Below are positions 14,750 through 22,799 of a stretch of 33,177 nucleotides of DNA, piece by piece. Where the stretch lies: contig NZ_JAMOHZ010000015.1 in the NCBI RefSeq assembly GCF_024448715.1, positions 1-33,177 of the forward strand. Reading direction: 5' to 3'. Under the pieces are notes generated by a model. The model did no database searches and was not told the origin of the DNA. It saw nothing but the letters and a program-made list of their open reading frames with translations. This stretch comes from Stutzerimonas stutzeri (GTDB lineage: Bacteria > Pseudomonadota > Gammaproteobacteria > Pseudomonadales > Pseudomonadaceae). The stretch's first letter is position 1, and every line of letters starts with the position of its first letter. Made by a program: the position numbers and the translations under genes.

Positions 14750-15466
14750 ATGTTAGACGCTGATGCGAATTTGCATGAGTTCAACCGCCAGATTGTATGG
14801 GCTGGCTTCAAGCAACTCGTCCCGATTTCTGTGTTTGTCATTGCGTTTGGGGCAGCCTTTGGGTTGGCTGCAACGCAGGCGGGCCTGGACGATTCTCTTA
14901 TCGTTGCCATGAGCACGTTAATGTTCGCCGGTGCCTCGCAGTTCGCTGCTTTGGAGCTGTGGGGGCCTCAGGTCCCGTTTTTCACGCTGGTTATCACCGT
15001 TTTCGCCATCAACGCCCGCCATCTTCTGATGGGCGCGACGCTGTATCCGTGGTTGCGTCATTTACCACCGGCAAAGCGCTATGGCGTGATGATCGTTGCC
15101 TCCGACGCCAACTGGGCAATGTCCATGCAGGCGTTCAGCCGTGGGGAACCCGGTATAGGGCTTTTGCTGGGTGGTGGCCTGGCCCTGTGGTCGTTCTGGG
15201 TATTCGGTACCTGGCTCGGCATCTATTTTGGCGGAGCCATTCATGACCCCAAGAGTTTGGGGATGGATATGGTGATGGGCTGCTTCCTGCTGGCCATGGT
15301 CGTTGGCGGGGAAAAGAACTTGCGCATGCTGATCATCTGGATAGTCGCTGCGTGCTCTTCGCTACTGGCCTACTGGTACCTGCCAAACAATAGTCATGTT
15401 GTTGTAGGAGCGCTGGCCGGTGGTATCGCGGGAGCGTTTTGGACGGAGAAAGACAGTGAACGTTGA
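14750..15466 (+). CDS. azlC: AzlC family permease (branched-chain amino-acid exporter large subunit)
   Basis: This 238-residue membrane protein has the AzlC pattern: an early FVIAFGAAFGLAATQAGLDDSLIVAMSTLMFAGASQFAAL segment, NARHLLMGATLYPWL, then SDANWAMSM and further helices. With AzlD it forms the two-component LIV-E type exporter for branched-chain or related amino acids in the inner membrane. The ATG at 14750 follows a ribosome site (AGAGAGGG, about 14735-14742). Its stop lies inside the start of azlD, so the pair is co-translated. The divergent LysR gene probably controls it. Confidence 0.93.
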   Translation: MLDADANLHEFNRQIVWAGFKQLVPISVFVIAFGAAFGLAATQAGLDDSLIVAMSTLMFAGASQFAALELWGPQVPFFTLVITVFAINARHLLMGATLYPWLRHLPPAKRYGVMIVASDANWAMSMQAFSRGEPGIGLLLGGGLALWSFWVFGTWLGIYFGGAIHDPKSLGMDMVMGCFLLAMVVGGEKNLRMLIIWIVAACSSLLAYWYLPNNSHVVVGALAGGIAGAFWTEKDSER

Positions 15467-15764
15467 AACGGCAGGTTCCAGCGCACTGATCATCGTCTTC
15501 GTCATGACAGTAGTGACGTTGGCGACCCGTTGGGGTGGTGTTTATGTCATGTCGTTTGTGCCCATCAGCTACCGGGTGAAACAGTTCATCAGCGCCATGT
15601 CCGGGTCCGTGTTGGCGGCGCTGTTGGCACCCATGGCGATCAACGGCGATAACGGTGCCCGGCTGGCTTTGTTGACCACGGCGATCATCATGCTGCTACT
15701 GAAAAAACCTCTGCCAGCGATTGCCGCCGGCGTGTTGGCTGCAGCGATTTTCAGGCAGTTCTGA
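15456..15764 (+). CDS. azlD: AzlD family protein (branched-chain amino-acid exporter small subunit)
   Basis: This small membrane protein of 102 residues, with three to four helices, is the usual AzlD size. It carries VMTVVTLATRWGGVY near the start and LLLKKPLPAIAAGVLAAAIFR at the end. I chose the GTG at 15456 (VNVETAGSS), which overlaps the last 11 bases of azlC and follows GGACGGAG. The frame continues 12 codons further upstream, but those are read in azlC. It partners AzlC in export. Confidence 0.9.
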   Translation: MNVETAGSSALIIVFVMTVVTLATRWGGVYVMSFVPISYRVKQFISAMSGSVLAALLAPMAINGDNGARLALLTTAIIMLLLKKPLPAIAAGVLAAAIFRQF

Positions 15765-15924
15765 CCTTGTCAGGAAGTTGCGTCTTCAGACGTTGAGCCT
15801 GAACGAGGCGCCAAGAGGAAAGAGCCAAGGGCCACTGGATTGCCGAGAGGGGAGCCGTACCTTTTTGGCTGTTACCGTAAACGACGCGGGTCGCATCCGC
15901 TGATGCCGGGCGGTGGTCCTACAA

Positions 15925-16698
15925 TTACGCCCCCATCCTCGCACTGATCTTGCGCGCCGCCTCCAGCAATCGCTGCGCCGCTTCGCCATCCGCTTCGGCC
16001 ATGAAGCCGGGTTCGGCGCCGACTACCGTGATGACGCCCGCCAATCGCTGATCGCCGCTGAATAGCGGGGCGGACAGCGCGTTGACGCCGGCCATCAGCA
16101 GACCGTGCACGTGTTGAATGTGAGTGCGCTGCAGTTCTTTCATGGTCGCGGCCAGCGTTGCGGAGGAGGGTGCCGACGGCAATTGCAGTTCTTCTTCGCG
16201 CAGCTGGACAGTTTCCGCGTTTGGCATGAAGGCGTTGAACACCAGTCCGGTGGACGAGCCCAGCAACGGCAGCACCGACCCGACCTGCGTCACCAGAGTG
16301 ACGGCGCGCACCGCCTGCTCGACATGCACGACGGCTGGGCCACGGTTGCCCCATACGGCGAGAAAGCAGGTTTCGTTGAGATCATCGCGCAGTTGCGCCA
16401 GGTGCGGCGTCGCCAGCTTGACCACGTCCAGCCGGCCCAGCGCCGCCAGACCAACAAACAAGGCGGCGCGGCCTAATCCATAGTGGTTGGTCAGCGGGTC
16501 CTGTTCGGCGAAGCCGCTGGCCATCAGGGCCTGCAAATAACGATGAACCTTGCTGGCGGGCATGCCGACGTGTTCGGCCAGGCGCGACAGCGACGTCGCT
16601 GGGGCCAGTTCGGCCAGGGCCGTGAGGATGTCCGTGCCCACCTCGGCGGCCTGCACTTTCTGTCGGCGAGGCGCCGTGTCCGCGTTGCTGTCTACCAT
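15925..16698 (-). CDS. hmgR: IclR-family regulator, homogentisate repressor HmgR
   Basis: This 257-residue regulator has an IclR winged helix in the N-terminal 80 residues (DILTALAELAPATSLSRLAEHVGMPASKVHRYLQALMASGFAEQ). An IclR effector domain follows (LNETCFLAVWGNRGPAVVHVEQ, then ALSAPLFSGDQRLAGVITVVG). It is divergent from hmgA with a 110-base spacer containing a 17-base palindrome. In Pseudomonas putida an IclR-type HmgR represses hmgABC and is released by homogentisate; the same arrangement here supports the name. The product lacks a recognisable sensor residue set beyond the family, so the effector is inferred from context. It converges with azlD, ending 160 bases from it. Confidence 0.87.
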   Translation of the reverse strand: MVDSNADTAPRRQKVQAAEVGTDILTALAELAPATSLSRLAEHVGMPASKVHRYLQALMASGFAEQDPLTNHYGLGRAALFVGLAALGRLDVVKLATPHLAQLRDDLNETCFLAVWGNRGPAVVHVEQAVRAVTLVTQVGSVLPLLGSSTGLVFNAFMPNAETVQLREEELQLPSAPSSATLAATMKELQRTHIQHVHGLLMAGVNALSAPLFSGDQRLAGVITVVGAEPGFMAEADGEAAQRLLEAARKISARMGA

Positions 16699-16775
16699 GA
16701 ATGCCTATCTTTGTACTGCCTGCTATGGAGGCGCTGTTTATAGCTTGACGCCTGGATGAGTTCAAATTACTTTTT

Positions 16776-16792
16776 GCGTAAATGCATTACGC
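16776..16792. promoter_or_regulatory. HmgR operator candidate, 17-base palindrome
   Basis: GCGTAA-ATGCA-TTACGC is a perfect 6-5-6 dyad located 16 bases before the hmgA start codon. A weak promoter TTGACG (16745-16750) lies upstream. A 17-base palindromic HmgR site is what I recall from Pseudomonas putida, and binding here would block hmgA transcription. IclR-type dyads of this length are typical. Confidence 0.7.
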
Positions 16793-16808
16793 TAAATGAG
16801 AGACAGCT

Positions 16809-18113
16809 ATGCAACCACAACAACTATCTGGCGAAACCTCTCGATACCTGTCCGGTTTCGGCAATGAATTCAGCAGCGAGGCCTTGCCGGGTGCGCTGCC
16901 GGTCGGCCAGAACTCACCGCAAAAAGTGCCGTACGGGCTCTATACCGAATTGCTCTCCGGCACGGCCTTCACTGTGCCGCGCAGTGAAGCGCGGCGCACT
17001 TGGCTGTACCGCATCCGCCCGTCTGCCAATCACGGCCAATACCAGCGTATGGACCGGCAGCTCGGTAGCGAGCTGGGGCCGGTTACGCCCAATCGACTGC
17101 GCTGGAATCCAGAACCTTTCCCCGAGGGCGCGACCGACTTCCTTGATGGCCTGAAGTGCGTGGCGGCCAATGCCGAGCCCGGTCAGCCGGCGGGAGCGAG
17201 CATCTATCGTTACGTAGCGAACGTGTCGATGGAGCGAGTCTTCTTCAATGCTGACGGCGAACTGTTGTTGGTGCCGCAGCACGGTGCGCTGAAGCTGGTC
17301 ACCGAACTGGGTGTGCTCGAGGTGGGCCCGCTTGAGATCGCGGTGGTCCCGCGCGGCATGCGCTTTCGCGTCGAGTTGCTGGACGCAACCGCCCGCGGCT
17401 ACGTGTGCGAGAACCATGGCTGTGCCTTGCGTCTGCCGGATCTGGGGCCGATCGGTAGCAACGGCCTGGCCAATCCGCGCGACTTTCTTGCGCCGGTCGC
17501 GCACTTCGAAGAGCGCGACGAGCCGGTGCAACTGGTACAGAAATTCCTCGGTGAGCTCTGGTCGGCCGAGCTGGATCATTCGCCGCTGGACGTGGTGGCC
17601 TGGCACGGCAACAACGTGCCCTACAAATATGACCTGCGTCGCTTCAACACCATCGGCACGGTCAGCTTCGACCATCCCGATCCATCGATCTTCACGGTGC
17701 TGACCTCGCCGAGCGCCATCCACGGCATGGCTAATATCGACTTCGTTATCTTCCCGCCGCGCTGGATGGTGGCGGAAAACACCTTCCGCCCGCCGTGGTT
17801 CCATCGCAATCTGATGAACGAGTTCATGGGCCTGATCAATGGCGCCTACGATGCCAAGGCCGACGGTTTCTCGCCCGGTGGCGCCTCGCTGCACAACTCG
17901 ATGAGCGCGCACGGGCCGGATCATGTTTCGACTGAACAGGCGATCAAGGCCGAACTCAAACCGCACAAGATCGACAACACCATGGCCTTCATGTTCGAGA
18001 CCGGCCAAGTGCTACGCCCCACTCGCCAGGCGCTGGAAAGCCCGCAGCTGCAGAGTGACTACGACAGCTGTTGGGCCGGCCTGGCCAAGACCTTCGACAA
18101 GAACGAGAAATGA
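16809..18113 (+). CDS. hmgA: homogentisate 1,2-dioxygenase
   Basis: This 434-residue cytosolic iron(II) enzyme opens homogentisate to 4-maleylacetoacetate, the ring-cleavage step of phenylalanine and tyrosine breakdown. The sequence starts [33 protein letters not shown], unmistakable for the family. Iron ligands are H332 (PWFHRN), E338 (NEFMG) and H368 (SAHGPD); the catalytic base H289 is in FDHPDPS. The motif [10 protein letters not shown] is intact, as is the length. It is transcribed from the hmgR-hmgA spacer and followed after one base by fahA. Confidence 0.98.
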   Translation: MQPQQLSGETSRYLSGFGNEFSSEALPGALPVGQNSPQKVPYGLYTELLSGTAFTVPRSEARRTWLYRIRPSANHGQYQRMDRQLGSELGPVTPNRLRWNPEPFPEGATDFLDGLKCVAANAEPGQPAGASIYRYVANVSMERVFFNADGELLLVPQHGALKLVTELGVLEVGPLEIAVVPRGMRFRVELLDATARGYVCENHGCALRLPDLGPIGSNGLANPRDFLAPVAHFEERDEPVQLVQKFLGELWSAELDHSPLDVVAWHGNNVPYKYDLRRFNTIGTVSFDHPDPSIFTVLTSPSAIHGMANIDFVIFPPRWMVAENTFRPPWFHRNLMNEFMGLINGAYDAKADGFSPGGASLHNSMSAHGPDHVSTEQAIKAELKPHKIDNTMAFMFETGQVLRPTRQALESPQLQSDYDSCWAGLAKTFDKNEK

Positions 18114-18114
18114 C

Positions 18115-19422
18115 ATGACTGCACCGACAGAACTTCTCAGCTGGGTCGAGTCCGCCAACGGCCATTCAGACTTTTCCCTCGCCAACCTGCCCCTGGGCTT
18201 GTTCAGCCGCGATGGCGGTGAGCCGCGCGGGGGCGTCGCCATTGGCGATTTCATCTTCGATTTGAGCGCTGCCTGCGACGCCGGCTTGTTTGACGGCCAG
18301 ACGCTGGAGGCTGCGAAAGCGGCCAGCGGAAGCAGCCTTAATGCGTTTTTTGCACTCGGCGCCTCGGCCCGTAAAGCGCTGCGCGGGGCGCTGCAAGAGC
18401 TGCTCGGTAAAGGCAGTGCGCAGCGTGAACGCCTGCAAGGCATGGGTGAATCGCTGCTGCAGCCGATGGACCTTTGCCAGATGCACGTCCCAGCCAAGGT
18501 GGGCGACTACACCGATTTCTACGTCGGCATCCATCACGCCAACAACGTCGGCAAGCTGTTCCGCCCGGACAACCCCTTGCTGCCGAACTACAAGTATGTG
18601 CCCATCGGCTATCACGGCCGTGCCTCGACGATCGATGTATCGGGCGCGACCGTGAAGCGTCCCAATGGCCAGACCATGCCACCGGGCGCCAGCGAACCGA
18701 GTTTCGGTCCCAGCAAGCGGCTGGATTATGAGCTGGAGCTGGGTATCTGGATCGGCCAGGGCAATGCGCGCGGTGAGTCGATTCCTATCGGCGCGGCGAG
18801 CAGCCATGTGGCCGGTTTCTGCCTGCTCAACGACTGGTCCGCTCGCGATCTGCAAGCCTGGGAATACCAGCCGCTGGGGCCGTTCTTGTCTAAGAGTTTC
18901 GCCACCAGCGTGTCGCCCTGGGTGGTGACGCCGGAAGCGCTGGAGCCGTTCCGCTGTGCGCAGCCAGCACGGCCCGAAGGCGATCCACAACCGTTGCCGT
19001 ATCTGTACGACGAGCAGGATCAGCAGCAGGGCGCGCTGGATATCGAGCTTGAAGTGCTGCTGCTGACCGCGGCCATGCGCGACAAACGTCAGCCTGCACA
19101 GCGCATCGCCCTGAGCAGCACCAAAAACATGTACTGGACCGTGGCGCAGATGGTCGCGCACCACAGCGTCAACGGCTGCAGCCTGCAGCCGGGTGATCTG
19201 TTCGGTTCCGGCACCTTGTCGGGCAGCAGCGCTGACAGCCTGGGCAGCCTGTTGGAGATTACCCAGGGCGGCAAACAGGCACTCGAATTACCCAGCGGCG
19301 AGACGCGCACTTTTCTGGAGGACGGCGACGAAATCATCCTCAAGGCGCGCTGCCGTGGAGAGGGCCGTGCCTCGATCGGCTTCGGCGAATGTCGTGGTCG
19401 CGTGATGCCGGCTTCGCACTAA
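18115..19422 (+). CDS. fahA: fumarylacetoacetase
   Basis: This 435-residue hydrolase splits fumarylacetoacetate into fumarate and acetoacetate. Metal and catalytic residues match characterised FAH: D134 and H141 in DYTDFYVGIHHANNVG, E206 and E208 in DYELELG, D240 in LLNDWSARDLQAWEYQPLGPF, and K260. The ATG at 18115 follows the hmgA stop after a single base (TGACATG); the frame is open 64 codons further upstream but that is hmgA antisense-frame sequence. In many pseudomonads a maleylacetoacetate isomerase gene (maiA/hmgC) follows directly. Here the operon ends with a terminator instead. Confidence 0.97.
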   Translation: MTAPTELLSWVESANGHSDFSLANLPLGLFSRDGGEPRGGVAIGDFIFDLSAACDAGLFDGQTLEAAKAASGSSLNAFFALGASARKALRGALQELLGKGSAQRERLQGMGESLLQPMDLCQMHVPAKVGDYTDFYVGIHHANNVGKLFRPDNPLLPNYKYVPIGYHGRASTIDVSGATVKRPNGQTMPPGASEPSFGPSKRLDYELELGIWIGQGNARGESIPIGAASSHVAGFCLLNDWSARDLQAWEYQPLGPFLSKSFATSVSPWVVTPEALEPFRCAQPARPEGDPQPLPYLYDEQDQQQGALDIELEVLLLTAAMRDKRQPAQRIALSSTKNMYWTVAQMVAHHSVNGCSLQPGDLFGSGTLSGSSADSLGSLLEITQGGKQALELPSGETRTFLEDGDEIILKARCRGEGRASIGFGECRGRVMPASH

Positions 19423-19432
19423 CTTTGGTGAC

Positions 19433-19476
19433 AAAAAAGCCCGGGCTAGTACAGACAGCCGGGCTTCTTCATTTTT
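19433..19476. terminator. bidirectional rho-independent terminator
   Basis: The stem arms AAGCCCGG (19437-19444) and CCGGGCTT (19459-19466) enclose a 14-base loop. A six-A run precedes them (19433-19438) and a T-rich tail follows (TTCTTCATTTTT). On the plus strand it ends the hmgA-fahA transcript. On the minus strand the A run becomes a T run and it ends the acyl-transfer operon that stops at 19488. Confidence 0.88.
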
Positions 19477-19487
19477 AGAACAGCGAA

Positions 19488-20555
19488 TCATGGCACCTTG
19501 ACGGTTTCCAGTGACGGCGGCGGCACAGGCCCCACTGCTGCGTTGCGTATCTGCTCGGCAAGCGCACCGGAGAATTGCTGCGCGGCCGACCAGCGCAGGT
19601 GAACCGCATCGACAAATGAAGTCACCGGCGTACTCCAGTCCTTATCGGCGTTCCAGTAGGTACCGCCGGTTGCGCTCAGAGTATCCAGAATGCGCTTGTC
19701 AAAGTCGGCTAGAAAAGTGCCGTCCGGGTCGTATTTTTCCTTCCATTGCGGATTCAGGGGCGTGGAGACAACCATTAACTGACGGCCTTCCTGTGCCAGG
19801 CGCGCGCCCATGTCGTGTAGTGCGTGGAAACAGCTGGGGTCCAGTGGTTCCGGGCGGCCATACAGCAGCTCACGGGTATTAGTGGTATCCAAAGGACCAT
19901 CACCGAAGCGATTGAAGACCAGCGGGTCCCATTCGATCTGTCCGGCGCGCTGAGCCTTTACCGTCAAGGCGTTACGCGCCAGCGACTTCGGCGAGAAATA
20001 ACGCATGTAGTGCCCCCAGGGTGAAGCGTTTTCGTAGACGTAGGCGTTTACGTGCTCACGGTTGAAGACCGCTGTCGGCACCCGCCAACAGCCAGCGAAA
20101 TCCTGCGGATCGGCAATCATCACCACACTGCGGATGCTCGGTTCGCGGTCAAGCAGCCAATGCCCTACATAGGTGGACTGGTTGGCGAAAAGCCCGCAGA
20201 AAGCGCCGTTCATAGGACGAACTTCTGGCAATGCCTGGATCAGCACGTTGCCGTCCACGTGACGCCAGGCCACGGAAGAACCAATTATCAGCAGATTCGG
20301 TGATGGGATCGGGTTGTCGCGCATGAAGCTGAGCTTCTCGTCTGCGCACGAGATATTGGAGAACGCGGGCGGTGGCAGATTGCTGGTTCGGTCCAAGGCC
20401 AGCAGTGTCAGACAGAACATCGCCAATGCGCCGAACAGACCGGCGAACAAGGAAAGCAGATACCGTGAACGCACCTGGCTCGGCACGGTGGCCGTGCTTG
20501 CTTCTCCGCTTCCGGCGGCGCCCCCGTCCTTTGGGAATTCAGCGGTATGGGCCAT
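19488..20555 (-). CDS. membrane-anchored SGNH-hydrolase-like protein (DltD/AlgJ-like acyl-transfer partner)
   Basis: The protein has 355 residues. After a polar N terminus there is one transmembrane helix (about 32-53), placing the rest in the periplasm. The SGNH-type nucleophile block is LIIGSSVAWRHVDG with S94 in the GDS position, and D316-A-V-H319 near the C terminus supplies the DxxH pair. Proteins of this shape (DltD, AlgJ/AlgX, PatB-like) take an acyl group from an MBOAT partner and place it on, or remove it from, a cell-envelope polymer. It is the last gene of a four-gene operon with an MBOAT, an FkbH-like protein and an acyl carrier protein, two bases after the carrier stop. Two cysteines around 70 and 120 may form a disulfide. 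Confidence 0.78.
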   Translation of the reverse strand: MAHTAEFPKDGGAAGSGEASTATVPSQVRSRYLLSLFAGLFGALAMFCLTLLALDRTSNLPPPAFSNISCADEKLSFMRDNPIPSPNLLIIGSSVAWRHVDGNVLIQALPEVRPMNGAFCGLFANQSTYVGHWLLDREPSIRSVVMIADPQDFAGCWRVPTAVFNREHVNAYVYENASPWGHYMRYFSPKSLARNALTVKAQRAGQIEWDPLVFNRFGDGPLDTTNTRELLYGRPEPLDPSCFHALHDMGARLAQEGRQLMVVSTPLNPQWKEKYDPDGTFLADFDKRILDTLSATGGTYWNADKDWSTPVTSFVDAVHLRWSAAQQFSGALAEQIRNAAVGPVPPPSLETVKVP

Positions 20556-20557
20556 GG

Positions 20558-20806
20558 CTATTTTCCCTCGAGCTTGGTGCTGATGACCTGGGCGAAGTGG
20601 CCGACGTTGCGCAGCGATTCCAGCTCCGCCGTTCGGAACTTGATACCGAAGCGTTGCTCCGCGGCTACGGTGAGCATCACGTGGGTCTGGCTGTCCCAGC
20701 CTTCGATGTCGTTGGCCGTCATTTCTGGCGATAGCACGATGCTGTCGTCATCGAACACGTCGTGAAAGACCGGCGTAAGTTCCTGAATTACCTCTGCTTC
20801 GGTCAT
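20558..20806 (-). CDS. acyl carrier protein
   Basis: This 82-residue four-helix carrier has its phosphopantetheine serine S39 in the segment NDIEGWDSQTHVMLTVAAEQRFG. The DSQ-T/H variant replaces the DSL of fatty-acid ACP; that and the low overall acidity of helix II separate it from AcpP and make it a pathway-specific carrier like DltC or those paired with FkbH proteins. It overlaps the FkbH-like gene by ATGA. Its likely load is the three-carbon unit installed by the FkbH-like enzyme, handed to the MBOAT. Confidence 0.92.
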   Translation of the reverse strand: MTEAEVIQELTPVFHDVFDDDSIVLSPEMTANDIEGWDSQTHVMLTVAAEQRFGIKFRTAELESLRNVGHFAQVISTKLEGK

Positions 20807-22722
20807 GCCTTTACCTCGATAAAGTGACGGGGGGAACGGGAGGAATCGAGCTCATAGCGCCAGAAAGTCGCCTCGCTGGCGGCATCAATGAGTGCCGGGT
20901 ATTGAGCGAAACCCAATCGCGGAAAGTGTTCGGCGACCATGCCGTTGCGCTCGGTCGGGCGGTACTCGCCAATCAATGCTTTGTAGCCGGCAGCGATGGC
21001 TGCCTTGGCGAGCACGTCGAGTACGGCTTCTTCGACTTGTCGGCCCAGTACCCGACAGCTCATCAGCCAGCTATCGATCAACAGTTCATCGCTTCCAAGG
21101 GCCGCATCGGGACGTGCCAGCACCACGCTGATCAGGCCGTTGTCGCCGAACTTGTCGGCCAGCCGCAACGCCAGCGCGACCGAGCGTGGGTCGCTGGCGA
21201 TCCGCTCGACTTCCGCCTCGCTGTAGCGGCGAGTGGTGAGGTTGAACTGGTTGGTCTTGTTGATCAGCTGAGTACTCCGGGTGAGTTCCGCCGCGCCGAT
21301 CGGCGTCGCGGTCAGCACCATCTCAAGGCCGCGCAAATAACCTTCCATGTCCGATGCCTGGCTCATGGCCGCCTTGCGCTCGGCATTGAGTGCGTAATTG
21401 CGACCGCGGCTGGCGTCGTCGGCAGTGAAGGACACCGCCTCGAAGTAGCCGGCCGCCGCGACACGGGCTGGATAATCGGCCACATCGTCGGGCAGCTCCG
21501 GGACGGCGACTTCGGGTAGCTCGCGACGCACAATGTCGCGCTCGGCTGGGTTGTCATCGACGAAGACCAGGCTGTCCAGCCCTATATCCAACATCGAGGC
21601 GATATTGCGCAAGTTGCCGGCCTTATCTTCCCAGTTCGCAACGAAGGCGGCGATATCGCTGCGCTTGAGCGCCATTTCCGGATGGTTGAACGCCGCCTCG
21701 GCGATGCTCAGATCGTTCTTGCTGCAGACGGCAAGGATGACGCCGCGGCGTGCCAGCAGGGCCGCGTAGCGTTGGAAGGCGAGAAAGGCTTCACCGCTGG
21801 GCGAGCCCTGACCGAGATGAATGCCGCCAATGCCATCGTCACCGACCACGCCGCCCCACAGCGTGTTGTCCAGGTCCAATACCAAGCACTTGTGCGACAG
21901 GCCGACGCTCGCCGCGGCGATGCGTGCCAGCTGGTCGCCGTACAGCGGCGCCAGGTTCGGGCTGACCAGTTGCTTGGCCTGATGCCAGCGCACCGGCTCG
22001 GCGAGGCCATCGCCATAACCGCCGCGCGCTGCCTCCCAAGCGAGGTCCATAAGCAACACGCCGTCTTCACGTGCGGCGGTGCGGATGGCTGCGTTGAGGC
22101 GATCGATCAGCGCGTAGGGCGAGGCCGGGACCAGCGCTTCGAACGAACCGAAGATCGGTGGGTCGGCCGGCACGATAGTTTGCTGCACGATCTGTGCGGC
22201 ATAGCGCTCCCGCGCACGCCGCCACAGCAGGCGCAGCTCGTTGACCCGTTCGGCGACTGCGGCATCGACTTCTTCCTGCGAGGCTTCGAGCGGCAGCTGC
22301 AATGGCGCATCTCTGGAATCGAGCGCCAGGACGATCAGCTGTGGGGCAAAGCTGACGAGCTCAGCGTCGTCCATCAGCAGCGCCTGGCGGTACATGCCAT
22401 AAGGCGCGACGTGAACCGAGAGGGCCAGCCGCCGTTGCAATCCGGCCACGCGGATCGCCGGAACCAGATGATCTACCGTATGCGAGGAGAGCAGGGCGAT
22501 GCGCAAAGGACGCAGGCCCGACACGGACGCCTCGCCGTTGGCAACCGCCCGCAGGCCTTCGCTTGCCAACCTGTCCAGGCGAGCCGTCAGGGTAAAGTCC
22601 CGCCGATAGCCTGCAAGTCGCGCAGCTGCTGCGAGCCGTGCGAGCGGCTCGGTCTCACGTTTGGCTTCGCCAATGGCGGCACCAAGATCGGGGTGTCGAG
22701 CAAGCCAGAGAAGCTGATCCAT
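20803..22722 (-). CDS. FkbH-like HAD-IIIC family protein with C-terminal GNAT domain
   Basis: This 639-residue three-part protein has an N-terminal SGNH-like or mixed alpha/beta region (about 70-270), then a HAD domain. The HAD motifs are DLDNTLWGG (283-291, nucleophile D283), SKND (334-337), K367 in WEDKAGN and FVDDNPAER (387-395). A GNAT-like domain follows (about 450-600), with LINKTNQFNLTTRRY, the FkbH hallmark. In FK520-type methoxymalonyl-ACP synthesis and similar routes, FkbH proteins load a glyceryl unit from 1,3-bisphosphoglycerate onto an ACP and remove the phosphate. The ACP gene directly follows with ATGA overlap. The ATG at 22722 has a good ribosome site, AAAGGAG. The loaded group is inferred from the family; a polyketide role is unlikely without any PKS nearby. 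Confidence 0.9.
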   Translation of the reverse strand: MDQLLWLARHPDLGAAIGEAKRETEPLARLAAAARLAGYRRDFTLTARLDRLASEGLRAVANGEASVSGLRPLRIALLSSHTVDHLVPAIRVAGLQRRLALSVHVAPYGMYRQALLMDDAELVSFAPQLIVLALDSRDAPLQLPLEASQEEVDAAVAERVNELRLLWRRARERYAAQIVQQTIVPADPPIFGSFEALVPASPYALIDRLNAAIRTAAREDGVLLMDLAWEAARGGYGDGLAEPVRWHQAKQLVSPNLAPLYGDQLARIAAASVGLSHKCLVLDLDNTLWGGVVGDDGIGGIHLGQGSPSGEAFLAFQRYAALLARRGVILAVCSKNDLSIAEAAFNHPEMALKRSDIAAFVANWEDKAGNLRNIASMLDIGLDSLVFVDDNPAERDIVRRELPEVAVPELPDDVADYPARVAAAGYFEAVSFTADDASRGRNYALNAERKAAMSQASDMEGYLRGLEMVLTATPIGAAELTRSTQLINKTNQFNLTTRRYSEAEVERIASDPRSVALALRLADKFGDNGLISVVLARPDAALGSDELLIDSWLMSCRVLGRQVEEAVLDVLAKAAIAAGYKALIGEYRPTERNGMVAEHFPRLGFAQYPALIDAASEATFWRYELDSSRSPRHFIEVKA

Positions 22723-22743
22723 TAGCGTTAACTCCTTTGAGAG

Positions 22744-22799
22744 TCAGAACTGGGTGCTCAGAACTGAATGCTCAGAACTGAATGCTCAGAACTGGAAGT
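22744..22799. repeat. four tandem 14-base repeats at the MBOAT-FkbH junction
   Basis: Units on the plus strand are 22744-22757, 22758-22771, 22772-22785 and 22786-22799, consensus TCAGAACTGAATGC; the two middle copies are identical and the outer ones differ at a few bases. The last unit contains the MBOAT stop codon (22786-22788) and its final codons. The array looks like duplication of the gene end by slippage. It lengthens the spacer to the FkbH start to 63 bases, with the ribosome site outside the array. Confidence 0.9.

Noticed and set aside
15797..15809. small hairpin GCCT-GAACG-AGGC after azlD
   Set aside because: Only four pairs and no T run; too weak to call a terminator.
16914..18008. 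364-codon frame antisense to hmgA
   Set aside because: Antisense shadow; hmgA is certain from its iron ligands and length.
18166..19164. 332-codon frame antisense to fahA
   Set aside because: Shadow of fahA with no motif of its own.
21682..22725. 347-codon plus-strand frame across the FkbH-like gene
   Set aside because: Antisense shadow of a gene with complete HAD motifs.
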